A stretch of DNA of 64,000 nucleotides, from assembly GCF_030159855.1 (NCBI RefSeq), contig NZ_BSNG01000001.1:186001-250000 (forward strand), written 5' to 3'. Of the stretch, positions 52,996-61,128 are shown piece after piece (the first letter of the stretch is position 1; each line of letters starts with the position of its first letter). The translations under genes and the position numbers were made by a program. Source of the DNA: Devosia yakushimensis. Lineage in GTDB: Bacteria > Pseudomonadota > Alphaproteobacteria > Rhizobiales > Devosiaceae. The notes below the pieces were generated by a model. The model ran no database searches and was not told where the DNA came from. It was given only the letters and a program-made list of their open reading frames with translations.

Positions 52996-53448
52996 TTACG
53001 GAGCCTTGATATCGTCGGGGCCGTCGAAGTTCGGCTTGGGATCGTTCTGGGGTGCGTCCTGAATGTCCTTGGGGCCGTCGAAACCGCCGCCTTTGCCACC
53101 CCCATTGCCGCCACCACCAGCGGAATCATCGCTGCTGCCGGTCGGGTAGTAGCCAGCCGGAAGGATGCCGATCACCCGGATGACGGCGATCTGGTTTTCG
53201 ATGCCTGGCCACTCACAGACGGCTTGGCGGGCGGCGAAGTATTCGCAAGCGACGGGAACTGTCGGGGTCTGGCAGCTGACCAGTGCGCCCGCCTGCTCGA
53301 AAACGCCGCCATGGCGTTCGCAACGATATTCGAAGCCTTCGAGCGAGCTGCTCATCAGGCGGGTAGCTGCCTGTGTGGGGGCAGCGGCTGCTGCCAAACC
53401 CAGAACGGCGACGGCAAGAGAGAGTGTCAGAGTCATGGTCTTGGTCAT
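52996..53448 (-). CDS. Secreted Cys-containing, Gly-rich-tailed protein, unknown function
   Basis: 150 residues: signal peptide (MTLTLSLAVAVLGLAAAAAPTQA), a domain with four cysteines (CERHGGVF, SCQTP, ACEYF, VCEWPG) that could form two disulfides, then a Gly-rich stretch and two copies of FDGPxDI (FDGPKDI, FDGPDDI). The ATG at 53448 follows AGGAG. I do not recognise a family. Confidence 0.65.
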   Translation of the reverse strand: MTKTMTLTLSLAVAVLGLAAAAAPTQAATRLMSSSLEGFEYRCERHGGVFEQAGALVSCQTPTVPVACEYFAARQAVCEWPGIENQIAVIRVIGILPAGYYPTGSSDDSAGGGGNGGGKGGGFDGPKDIQDAPQNDPKPNFDGPDDIKAP

Positions 53449-53517
53449 TGGTAGTCTCCTCATCTGTGGCATCGTGGATGCGCTGTTTTTTGGATGAGGG
53501 GCTAATAGCCAAGCCCA

Positions 53518-53555
53518 GTTCACGCTGGCGTGAACCGGCTGTTTAAGTCCGGTTC
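53518..53555. repeat. Nested inverted repeats in the 53449-53761 gap
   Basis: GTTCACGC-TG-GCGTGAAC (53518-53535) overlaps a second pair GAACCGG (53532-53538) / CCGGTTC (53549-53555), so the middle segment can pair either way. Lies upstream of both divergent genes. The rest of this 313-base gap holds the EcfG-like motifs listed separately. Confidence 0.6.
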
Positions 53556-53590
53556 ATCTGCTGCGCCGGGCTTTGCCAGAAAACGTGATG

Positions 53591-53615
53591 GGAACGAGTT
53601 CGGGCGCGCCGGGTT
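53591..53615 (+). promoter_or_regulatory. EcfG-like general-stress promoter
   Basis: GGAAC (53591-53595), 17 bases, GTT (53613-53615), matching the alphaproteobacterial EcfG pattern GGAAC-N16/17-GTT. A second GGAAC at 53661-53665 with a GTT after 15 bases is a weaker candidate. Both precede the KGG-type stress gene. Confidence 0.45.
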
Positions 53616-53761
53616 GATCAAGGCAGGCCCGGCACGCGTCAACCGGACGCGGTGGTATGGGGAACGGGCCGGTTTTTCCGGTTTCCCGGTCCGGCCAACG
53701 AAATGGCAGCCGAGCCCTTGTCCCACCCGTGCCGTGCCTCATCCAGATGAGGAGTAGAACC

Positions 53762-54076
53762 ATGCCCCAGGGTGACAAATCCGCCTATACCGACAAGCAG
53801 AAACGCAAGGCCGGGCATATTGAACAAGGCTATGAAGCCCGCGGTGTCTCCGAAAAGGAGGCCGAACGGCGCGCTTGGGCCACGGTCAACAAGGATGATG
53901 GTGGCGGCAAGAAATCGGGCTCGGGGCGGGGGAAGGACACCGGGCATCCTGCAGCGCATAAGGGCGGACGCAAGGGCGGGGAAGCTGCGGCCAACCGGTC
54001 CGCGGCTGCCCGATCGGCTTCGGCCAGGAAAGCTGCCGCGACCCGCAAGCGCAATGCGGAGCATCGCGCCAGCTAG
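53762..54076 (+). CDS. Small basic KGG/'plasmid stabilisation'-type protein
   Basis: A 104-residue, highly basic, low-complexity protein (QKRKAGHIEQGYEARGVSEK, RAWATVNKDDGGGKKSGSGR, then Ala/Arg/Lys repeats). The first half is strongly conserved in Hyphomicrobiales under the name plasmid stabilisation protein, though it is chromosomal and the function is unproven. The ATG at 53762 follows GAGGAG. Upstream EcfG-like motifs suggest stress induction. Confidence 0.75.
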   Translation: MPQGDKSAYTDKQKRKAGHIEQGYEARGVSEKEAERRAWATVNKDDGGGKKSGSGRGKDTGHPAAHKGGRKGGEAAANRSAAARSASARKAAATRKRNAEHRAS

Positions 54077-54179
54077 GCTCTGTCCCGGCGGGATGCCGGG
54101 CCGTTCACGACGGGATTTGTTGCCTCCGGCAGCTGTGGCGCGGTAAGTGCGTGGAGCATAGCGCCGGAGAATCGCGCCC

Positions 54180-54785
54180 ATGAATTTACTCAGAGAGCTC
54201 AGCATGGGCGAGATCGTGTCGCGTATCGCGGCGGTGATCCTCTATGCCGGCATTCAGGGGCTGTTGCTTGCCGTCATTGCCCGAATGATGGGGGACAGGC
54301 GTCCGCAATATGACGGGCGGCTCACGGGCAATCCCTTTGCACAGGTTTCGGTCTGGGGCGTGGCCATGGCTTCGCTCTTTGCCATGAGCTGGGTGCGGCC
54401 GATGCGGTTCGATCCGAAGCAGAACCGGCTGGGACGCTGGGGGCTGGTGCTGGGGGCCGTGCTGGCGCTGGCGGCGATGGTGGCCACGGTGCCGGTCATT
54501 GACCTGCTGCGGCCGCTGGCGCTGATGCTGCCGCGAACGGGGGGCTATGCGGTTATCTATGTGCTCAGCCAGTTGCAGATATTGGTTCTGGCTTCGGTGG
54601 CGCTCAATCTGCTGCCCATTCCGGGCCTGATCGGCGGCGTGCTTTGGCAGGCGATCTGGCCGGGCGAAGAGCGGCGCCTGCTGCGGCTTGAGCCGTTTGG
54701 GCTGGCGCTGGTGATCGTGGGAATAGTGGCGGGCTGGCTGCCCAATCTGGCGACGATGCCGTTGCCGTGGGTGCAGTTGCGGTAA
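54180..54785 (+). CDS. Site-2-protease (M50)-like membrane protein lacking catalytic residues
   Basis: A 201-residue protein with about 5-6 membrane segments. It follows the M50B pattern: GD....GRLTGNPFAQVSVWG (canonical GRLTLNPxxHID), WVRPMRFDPKQNR (canonical WAKPVPVNP..LR) and NLLPIPGLIGG (canonical NLLPIPPLDGG). The HExxH position is QGLLL (26-30) and the metal-binding Asp is I151, so all zinc ligands are gone. Probably a pseudoprotease. ATG 54180 has GGAG 10-12 bases upstream; ATG 54204 is possible. Confidence 0.75.
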   Translation: MNLLRELSMGEIVSRIAAVILYAGIQGLLLAVIARMMGDRRPQYDGRLTGNPFAQVSVWGVAMASLFAMSWVRPMRFDPKQNRLGRWGLVLGAVLALAAMVATVPVIDLLRPLALMLPRTGGYAVIYVLSQLQILVLASVALNLLPIPGLIGGVLWQAIWPGEERRLLRLEPFGLALVIVGIVAGWLPNLATMPLPWVQLR

Positions 54786-54807
54786 CGCCGGAGAGCCCGA
54801 TCTAGTC

Positions 54808-54828
54808 CCTCCCCTCGAGGGGGAGGGC
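54808..54828. terminator. CCCTCCCC/GGGGAGGG palindrome
   Basis: CCCTCCCC-TCGAG-GGGGAGGG, the same element type as at 22500-22520. Lies between convergent genes. Confidence 0.5.
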
Positions 54829-54878
54829 GGGCACCTTATTGCGCTCCATCCTTCAAAAAAGATGCGGCCAGTGCGGCG

Positions 54879-55700
54879 TTATTCGCCGGCGTGGCCGGTA
54901 TAGCCGTATTGTTCGAGGAAGCCGGCAATTGTGCCGTCCGCGACCAGGGCGTCGATGGCTTGATCGACCTGGTTGCGCAGGAAGCTGTTCCGACTCGATA
55001 CCAGGGCGCCGACATGGACTTCGGCATTGGGGATGGGATCGTTGGCGATGACGCGGAGCGCAGTTGCGTCAGGGCGCTCCTGCTGCAGGCGGGCAAAGGC
55101 GGGCTGCCACAACACCATGCCGGCAATGGTGCCATCGAGCACGCGCGTCGTCATCAGGTCGAAATTGGCATAGGGGTAGCGCACCCAGCGCTCGGCCTCG
55201 GGCTGCTGCTGGGCCCAGGTGATGTAGTTCATCTCGCCGAGGCTCGCCATGGCGGTGCCCAGCTTGCGATCCTTGGGAATATCGCCCAGCTTTTGCCAAT
55301 CGGGATCGGCGACGACAAAGACGAAGGGAATGGTGGCATAGGGGCGGGTCAGCGCGAAGGCATCGGATACCGGTGAATTGACCGAGACCGAGACGCCCAT
55401 GAACATGTCGCAGGTATTGTTCATCGCCAGGGTCAGTTCGTCGAGGAAGCCATCGCCGCTGAGCGGAAAGCCGCCAAAGCCTTCCACGACATTGACCTCG
55501 AGAAAGAGCGCGTCGCCGATGGCCTTGGCGACGTCTTCGTCAAAGGCGCGGCCCAGGCTCGTGACATCGAAGCACACATTGATGGCGTCGCCGGCGAGGC
55601 GCCTGGAATTGTCCATCTCCTCGGGCGGAATGCCGGAGGATTGCGCATAGGCGCTGCCAGCCATGAGCAGGGCCAGGCCAAGCGTGAAATAACGAAGCAT
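54879..55700 (-). CDS. Quinoprotein-associated periplasmic binding protein (MoxJ-like)
   Basis: The 273-residue exported protein has signal peptide MLRYFTLGLALLMAGSAYA and an SBP_bac_3-like fold (NVCFDVTSLGRAFDEDVAKA, LTLAMNNTCDMFMGVSVSVN, PYATIPFVFVVADPDW). Relatives lie next to PQQ alcohol dehydrogenases (MoxJ/XoxJ group) and are thought to help cofactor insertion or maturation rather than transport. The ATG at 55700 follows AAGGAG. Downstream of the dehydrogenase across a terminator, so separately or partly co-transcribed. Confidence 0.85.
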   Translation of the reverse strand: MLRYFTLGLALLMAGSAYAQSSGIPPEEMDNSRRLAGDAINVCFDVTSLGRAFDEDVAKAIGDALFLEVNVVEGFGGFPLSGDGFLDELTLAMNNTCDMFMGVSVSVNSPVSDAFALTRPYATIPFVFVVADPDWQKLGDIPKDRKLGTAMASLGEMNYITWAQQQPEAERWVRYPYANFDLMTTRVLDGTIAGMVLWQPAFARLQQERPDATALRVIANDPIPNAEVHVGALVSSRNSFLRNQVDQAIDALVADGTIAGFLEQYGYTGHAGE

Positions 55701-55787
55701 CGGAATTCTCCTTGGGCGCCCAGCAAGGCCAAACAGGCCGTGGCGTCCAGTCACAATATGGTGCCGGTTGCGGCGCCCAGAAAGACG

Positions 55788-55807
55788 AAAGGGGCCGAAG
55801 CCCCTTT
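55788..55807 (-). terminator. Rho-independent-type terminator after the PQQ dehydrogenase
   Basis: Perfect 8-bp stem AAAGGGGC/GCCCCTTT with a UUCG tetraloop on the minus strand, 15 bases past the dehydrogenase stop. Confidence 0.7.
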
Positions 55808-55821
55808 CTTTTGCTTGGGTT

Positions 55822-57585
55822 TTAGCTGCCGGCTTTTGGCAGTTTGAACACGAAGATCGAGTTGCCCGAGCCGGTGGGCAGCGGGATTTCCGGGAAGGCC
55901 GAGGAAATCGAGCTGGCCGAGTTGGAGTAGCCGGTGGGAATCGCCAGATACTGTTCGCCGTCGATTTCGTAGGTCATCGGATAGCCGCCGATTGGCGCGT
56001 TGAGGCGCTGCGACCAGACGACGTCACCGGTTTCCTGATCCCATGCCTTGACTTCGCGGGCGGCGTCACCGCCGAACACGAGGCCGCCGGCCGTGGCCAG
56101 AACCGAGCTGGTCATGGACGGGCGCTCACGCACCTGCCACTTGGAGTCGCCCTGGGTCGGGTTGATGCTGAGGGCCTGGAGGAGGCCCGCATCGGTGATG
56201 CCTTCGGGCAGCACGCGCGGACCGAACTTGACGGCGCCCACTGCGTTACCGGCAGTGAATTCGGTCTGGGTCGGAGCGACGGTGTTGCAGGCTTCGGTCA
56301 GGGGCACGAAGTAAGCCTGGGTCAGCGGGCTATAGGCGCCGGCCTGCCAGAGCTTGCCACCCGAAACCGAGGCGCAGGCGAGGTGTTCTTCGCCGACAGC
56401 CTTGGAGATCAGGTCTTCGTTGATATGAACGGTGCCATCCGGATCAATGCCGGTGACGACGTTCTGCACCACGGTTTCCTTGGACCACAGATACTTGCCG
56501 GTGTCGCGATCGAGACCGAAGGCGATGCCGTTCTTGCCGGGGACGGTGATCAGCAGCTTGTGCGTCTGACCGTCGATTTCCTGGTCGACCAGGATACGCT
56601 CGAACGGGCTGTCCAGATCCCAGTTATCGCGCGGCAGGTGCTGGTAGTACCACTTGAGCTTGCCAGTCTCGATATCGAGAGCCAGGGTCGAGTTGGTGTA
56701 GAGCACCGAACCGTCGCCCGAACCGCGGATCAGCTCGGAATAGGGGCCAGGCATGCCGATGCCCCAGAAGGTGGTCTTGGTTTCCGGATCATAGGAACCG
56801 GTGGTCCAAGGCGTGCCACCCCAGCGGTTTTCAGCGGGAACGCCGCCCCAGCTGTCCTGCTGGGCCTGGTTATCGGGATCGTCGATGGTGTTGAAGCGCC
56901 ACAGCTCGTCGCCGGTATTCACGTCATGGGCGAAGATGTAGCAGCCGCCGGCGGTGCCGGCGATCGAGCAGCCGGAAATGGCCGAGATGATCTTGCCATC
57001 GGCAATCAGCGGGCCAACGGTGTAGCTATAGCCCAGATTGTAGTCGAGAACTTGCTTTTCCCAGGCAACCTTGCCGTCGGCCGCGTTGAGCACGACGATC
57101 TTGGCGTCAGCCGTGGTGAGGATCACCTTGTCCTGGTAGAGGGCAATGGAGTTCTTCTGGCGGCGGGCCTGGTTGATCTGGTAGCTCCACGAGGTGGGGA
57201 GCTGGGGCAGAACATGGCGATATTGCCAGATCAGGTCACCGGTCTTGGCGTCGAGCGCCTCGACGATGTTGTTGTTGGTCTGCAGGAACATGACGCCATC
57301 ATGCACCAGGGGAGCGGTTTCCTGGATGCCGGCTTCAGCCATGGGCCAGGCCCAGGCGAGCTGCAGCTGACCGACCGTGTCCTTGTTGATCAGGTCAAGC
57401 GGGCTATAGCCCTGGTTGTTGTATGCGCCGCGGAACATCAGCCAATCTTCGGCCGGCGGGTTGGCGAGCATTTCGTCGGTGACCGGTACGTAGTCGGCCT
57501 TTACGCCCTGTGCATGGGCGGGAGCGGACAGCGCGATAAACGCCGTCGTTGCCACCAGCAGGGACTTCATCAGATCGATTTTCAT
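55822..57585 (-). CDS. PQQ-dependent alcohol dehydrogenase (methanol/ethanol family), atypical active site
   Basis: The 587-residue periplasmic quinoprotein has signal peptide (SLLVATTAFIALSAPAHAQ) and eight-bladed propeller repeats (ALDAKTGDLIWQYR, VLNAADGKVAWEKQ, LALDIETGKLKWYY). The catalytic region is WDLD (322-325): D323 as base and D325 at the +2 position that marks lanthanide use in XoxF/ExaF enzymes. The vicinal Cys-Cys of methanol dehydrogenase is absent. The usual metal-ligand Glu region reads SGCSIAGTAGGCY, with C206 and C215 and Ser in place of Glu. It is downstream of its cytochrome. Substrate unknown. Confidence 0.92.
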   Translation of the reverse strand: MKIDLMKSLLVATTAFIALSAPAHAQGVKADYVPVTDEMLANPPAEDWLMFRGAYNNQGYSPLDLINKDTVGQLQLAWAWPMAEAGIQETAPLVHDGVMFLQTNNNIVEALDAKTGDLIWQYRHVLPQLPTSWSYQINQARRQKNSIALYQDKVILTTADAKIVVLNAADGKVAWEKQVLDYNLGYSYTVGPLIADGKIISAISGCSIAGTAGGCYIFAHDVNTGDELWRFNTIDDPDNQAQQDSWGGVPAENRWGGTPWTTGSYDPETKTTFWGIGMPGPYSELIRGSGDGSVLYTNSTLALDIETGKLKWYYQHLPRDNWDLDSPFERILVDQEIDGQTHKLLITVPGKNGIAFGLDRDTGKYLWSKETVVQNVVTGIDPDGTVHINEDLISKAVGEEHLACASVSGGKLWQAGAYSPLTQAYFVPLTEACNTVAPTQTEFTAGNAVGAVKFGPRVLPEGITDAGLLQALSINPTQGDSKWQVRERPSMTSSVLATAGGLVFGGDAAREVKAWDQETGDVVWSQRLNAPIGGYPMTYEIDGEQYLAIPTGYSNSASSISSAFPEIPLPTGSGNSIFVFKLPKAGS

Positions 57586-57635
57586 CGATACCTCCAGAGT
57601 TCAGCGTGCTTCCCGCACGCCTTAGTTGACCGTGG

Positions 57636-58268
57636 TTATTTGCTGCCGACCGTGGGGAGCGTCTGACCCCAGGTGTAAGCTTGCGGAACAGTCGGCGCAG
57701 CGGCGTCGGCCGAGGGAGCCATGTCGGCGGGCGCCAGGCCGCCGGGGAGTTGCTTGCCCCAGGTAAAGGCCTGCGGCACGGCGATAGCAGGCTCGGTGGA
57801 GGCATCGGCGGAAGCGCCACCGGCATCGAGCGCGGCAGCGGCCATGCTGGCAGCGCCAGCGGCCGTTTCGGTGGCCAGGGAGACTTCATACATCGCGTCA
57901 CCGGTGGCGAGCGGGGTATCACCCGGAGCGGCGCCGTTGAACTGCATGATATAGGCGACGATGTTGACGTAAGTCTCTTCGCCGAGCAGGCCCGGCGCAG
58001 AAGGGGGCATGGCGACCGAAATAAAGTCGTAGAGCCCGCCTGCGGTATCCCAATTCTGCATCACGTCCCGCCCGGCAAGACCGGGAGCATCGGGTCCTTC
58101 AAGCTGAAAACCATGACACTGGGCGCAGTTGGAATCATATGCAGTCTTACCGGCAGTGGCCTGTTCGGCGGTGAAGCCGGCAGCCATGGCCGAACCGGCG
58201 CTCAACACGCCGACGGTAAGAGCAAGCAAGGCGACGGGGGCGGTGATCCGCTTGGATCTGAAAGGCAC
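57636..58268 (-). CDS. c-type cytochrome, electron acceptor of the PQQ dehydrogenase
   Basis: The 210-residue periplasmic protein has a signal peptide, a class I haem domain with CAQCH (48-52) and likely axial Met87 (AMPPSAPG), then an Ala-rich tail. Two copies of a 12-residue motif end the protein: VPQAFTWGKQLP (164-175) and VPQAYTWGQTLP (194-205). The start is GTG 58268 with GGGAGGG just upstream. The dehydrogenase follows 50 bases later, so they form one operon. The repeated tail is not part of ordinary cytochromes. Confidence 0.9.
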   Translation of the reverse strand: MPFRSKRITAPVALLALTVGVLSAGSAMAAGFTAEQATAGKTAYDSNCAQCHGFQLEGPDAPGLAGRDVMQNWDTAGGLYDFISVAMPPSAPGLLGEETYVNIVAYIMQFNGAAPGDTPLATGDAMYEVSLATETAAGAASMAAAALDAGGASADASTEPAIAVPQAFTWGKQLPGGLAPADMAPSADAAAPTVPQAYTWGQTLPTVGSK

Positions 58269-58307
58269 GGTACCCTCCCAATGAGTTGTAAAGCACAATG
58301 CAAAAAC

Positions 58308-58332
58308 GCGTTAACGTTCAGACAGTTAACGC
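58308..58332. promoter_or_regulatory. Inverted repeat upstream of the cytochrome-PQQ dehydrogenase operon
   Basis: GCGTTAAC (58308-58315), 9-base spacer, GTTAACGC (58325-58332), perfect 8-bp arms, 40 bases upstream of the cytochrome GTG. Suggests a dimeric regulator site. The regulator is not encoded nearby. Confidence 0.55.
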
Positions 58333-58461
58333 TGGGGTTCATTGTGATGCGTCACCGTCGCACATGCGGCATAAAAGTACAATGACACTTTGCTCAAATC
58401 CGTCCAGCCGGAAGCGGGTTTTGCGATGGTGCTGGGCATACTAAAGTCTTATGCCTGACCA

Positions 58462-59283
58462 TTATTCCGCGGTGTCTGCAACGGTGCCATCGAGCCCGTA
58501 GCGCTCGCGAAGCCCGGTGAGAGCGCCGGTTTTCGCAAGCTTGTCCAAGGCATTGGCAATGGCCCGTTTAAGCGTCTGATCGCCTTTCCAGAGGCCCAGC
58601 GCCATTCGATAATGTGGAAAGATGCTTTCGGGTAACCAGAACAGTCGGAACGAATTTTCTTCCAAGTCGATCGTTCCGGCAACGAATCGCTCCGTTATGC
58701 CGGCGGCAATTGCGCCCGTTTCAAGGGCGGTCCGGAGCTGGTCAGGGCTGCGCATTAATTGAGCGCGCAGGCCCTGCTGCCGCAACCAGCCCGAAAGCGC
58801 CACCCGGTTTAGGCCAGATGTGCCCGGCAATACGCCCACGGCGCTGCCGGAAGGGGGCATGGCGCCGCTGGCTGAGATGCCGACCCAGCCGGTTTCGGCA
58901 TCGGTGGGAATAGTCTGCAGGAACCCGCGGGTCTGCAGCGTATCGGCGACGCCGCCTGCCACCACATCGCATTGGGCGCGGGTGAGGAACCAGTTGCGCG
59001 GATTGAAGTCCTGGCCGATGGCAGGGAGGGTATTGAGCGTGAGCCGCAGTCCCAGTTCACCAGCAATCGCTGCGACCAGTTCGGCGTCGAAGCCCGGTTC
59101 AGTGGGATTGCCGGTGATGAGCGGGGGGTAGCTCGGGGGAACGCAGACCTTGAGCACGCCGGCCTTTTGCCGGTCGGAGAGGGACGTGTCGGGCGGCAGG
59201 AAGCTGATGGCGGTAAGGAGAGCCGCGATGAAGGCGATGTTGAGCCCGGCCTGCAGCCACCGATGCGGGCGGGTGCGGGTCAT
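58462..59283 (-). CDS. Second PQQ-associated periplasmic binding protein
   Basis: The 273-residue product has an N-terminal signal/anchor (LQAGLNIAFIAALLTAISFL) and an SBP_bac_3 fold (LKVCVPPSYPPLITGNPTEP, GFDAELVAAIAGELGLRLTL). Its ATG overlaps the stop of the ABC permease by 4 bases, so it belongs to the exporter operon. Resembles the quinoprotein-associated solute-binding proteins (TIGR03871-like group), though the pairing with an ABC-2 exporter means it need not be a true importer component. Confidence 0.83.
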   Translation of the reverse strand: MTRTRPHRWLQAGLNIAFIAALLTAISFLPPDTSLSDRQKAGVLKVCVPPSYPPLITGNPTEPGFDAELVAAIAGELGLRLTLNTLPAIGQDFNPRNWFLTRAQCDVVAGGVADTLQTRGFLQTIPTDAETGWVGISASGAMPPSGSAVGVLPGTSGLNRVALSGWLRQQGLRAQLMRSPDQLRTALETGAIAAGITERFVAGTIDLEENSFRLFWLPESIFPHYRMALGLWKGDQTLKRAIANALDKLAKTGALTGLRERYGLDGTVADTAE

Positions 59284-60092
59284 GAGCGGCCGAAATCGAT
59301 CAGCGCCATGATGAAGAACACCACGGCCATGGTGAAGATGACAGCGGGGCCGTAAATGGCCGGGAATTGGTTGAAACCGATGACGACGCCCCGCAGCGCA
59401 TCGACCGCATAGGTGATCGGATTGATCTGCACCATGAAGACCAGCCATTCGGGATAAGCGGTGGCGGTCTGCGTGCGGGTGAGGGCGGGATCGAGCGGGA
59501 AGACCGAGGAGGAGGTGAAATAGAGCGGCAAGATGATGGTGTTGGAGAAGACGCCAAAGCCTTCAAAGCTGCGCACGCGGGCGGCTAGCACGACGCCGAA
59601 ACAGGTGAGGCCAAAGGCCAGCACGAACATGAGGCCGAGCGCCATGGCCATTTGTTCAAGGCTGAGCGTGACATCGGCAAAGCGGGCGAGAATGAGCACG
59701 AGGCCGCCATGGATCATGGCGACGGTGCTGCCGCCCAGTACCTTGCCGAGCAGGATCAGCGCTCGGGGCATGGGGGAGACCAGCACTTCGCGGAGGAACC
59801 CGAATTCGCGATCCCAGATCACCGAAACGGCAAACTGGATCGAGGTATACATGATGTTGAGCACGATGACGGCGGGGAAGAGGAATTGCAGATAGGTATA
59901 GGGGATGACGTAGCGCACCTCCCCATAGACCTCGCCGCGGAAATAGGGATTGAGGCCGACGCCCAGAATCAGCAGCCAGATCAATGGCCGGCTGACGCCG
60001 CCGATCATCTGGCCGCGGTCGCGGGTGGCGCGCATGATTTCGCGTAGCCACACGCCATAGACGCCGCGCATGAGAATGATGGGGCTGGTCAT
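59280..60092 (-). CDS. ABC-2 type permease, PQQ-dehydrogenase-associated (PedC-like)
   Basis: A 270-residue inner-membrane protein with six helices and the ABC-2 signature (REVLVSPMPRALILLGKVLG, NPITYAVDALRGVVIGFNQF). PedC-type permeases accompany PQQ alcohol oxidation in Pseudomonas and others; what they export is not settled. The ATG overlaps the ATPase stop by 4 bases. Confidence 0.9.
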   Translation of the reverse strand: MTSPIILMRGVYGVWLREIMRATRDRGQMIGGVSRPLIWLLILGVGLNPYFRGEVYGEVRYVIPYTYLQFLFPAVIVLNIMYTSIQFAVSVIWDREFGFLREVLVSPMPRALILLGKVLGGSTVAMIHGGLVLILARFADVTLSLEQMAMALGLMFVLAFGLTCFGVVLAARVRSFEGFGVFSNTIILPLYFTSSSVFPLDPALTRTQTATAYPEWLVFMVQINPITYAVDALRGVVIGFNQFPAIYGPAVIFTMAVVFFIMALIDFGRS

Positions 60093-61063
60093 CTTCGGCC
60101 TCCGCGCTTGCCGGCGGCCTTTTCGGCGTCGCGCTGGCCATCGGCCCGGTCGCGCAATTCGCGGCCGGTGAGGGAAAGGAAGACGCTTTCAAGCGTCGGT
60201 TCCTGGAAGCGGACTTCGGAGAGGCTATCGCGGAATTCAGCGAGGAAAGCGTCGGTCACGGCATTGTCGCCGGCGGGGAGGGCCAGGCTGTGGCTGCCCA
60301 GGGGCTGGGCATTGGGGTAGCGGGCCAGGATCGCGGCGGTGGCGGCGGCGTCGCGGGGGAGAATGTGCAGCCAGCGCGTGCCGTATTGGGCCTTGAGGTC
60401 TTCGGGCGGCGCCTGAGCAATGATCTTGCCGTGGTCGATGATGCAGACCATATCGGCGCTTTCGACTTCTTCGATGTAATGGGTGGTGGTGAGCACGGTC
60501 AGTTCGCGCTCGCGGCGGAGTTGGTCCAGATACTGCCAGATGCGCTGGCGGGTCTGGGCGTCGAGGCCCACTGTGGGCTCGTCGAGGAAGAGGATTTCTG
60601 GCTCGTGCAGCAGTGCGCGGGCGATTTCGAGGCGCCGGCGCATGCCGCCGGAAAAGCTGCGCACGATTTCGTCGCGCCAGTCCTCGAGCTCGACGAGAGC
60701 CAGTACGGCGGCGCTGCGTTCGCGGCGGACTTTTGGCGCGAGGCCATAGACCAGGCCATGGAATTCGAGATTTTCCCAGGCGCTGAGGCGGTCATCCAAG
60801 CTTGAGTCCTGAAAGACGACGCCGATGGAGCGGCGGGCCTTGGTGGGCTGGCGCACGACATCGGCGCCCGCGACTACGGCGCGGCCGCCATCGGGGCGAC
60901 GCAGGGTGCATAGGATATTGACCAGCGTAGTTTTGCCCGCGCCATTGGGGCCGAGCAGGGCAAAGCTGGAGCCGCGCGGAATGGTGAGGCTGACGCCATC
61001 GAGCGCGGCCTTGCTGCCATAGGTGGCGCGCACATCTTCAACAGTGACGGCGGCGGGGATCAT
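60089..61063 (-). CDS. ABC transporter ATP-binding protein, PQQ-associated
   Basis: The 324-residue product has Walker A GPNGAGKTT, signature FSGGMRRRLEIARALL, Walker B ILFLDEPTVGLD and a DrrA/CcmA-type C-terminal extension with a charged end (RDRADGQRDAEKAAGKRGGR). First gene of the ATPase-permease-binding protein unit. Start at ATG 61063; GTG 61072 three codons earlier is possible. No clear ribosome site for either. Confidence 0.92.
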   Translation of the reverse strand: MIPAAVTVEDVRATYGSKAALDGVSLTIPRGSSFALLGPNGAGKTTLVNILCTLRRPDGGRAVVAGADVVRQPTKARRSIGVVFQDSSLDDRLSAWENLEFHGLVYGLAPKVRRERSAAVLALVELEDWRDEIVRSFSGGMRRRLEIARALLHEPEILFLDEPTVGLDAQTRQRIWQYLDQLRRERELTVLTTTHYIEEVESADMVCIIDHGKIIAQAPPEDLKAQYGTRWLHILPRDAAATAAILARYPNAQPLGSHSLALPAGDNAVTDAFLAEFRDSLSEVRFQEPTLESVFLSLTGRELRDRADGQRDAEKAAGKRGGRR

Positions 61064-61128
61064 GGCAGGCACTTTCGCGTTGGGGTGGTTCGCGGATGAG
61101 GTTCCTTTATCTGAACCACCGCGCGGTG

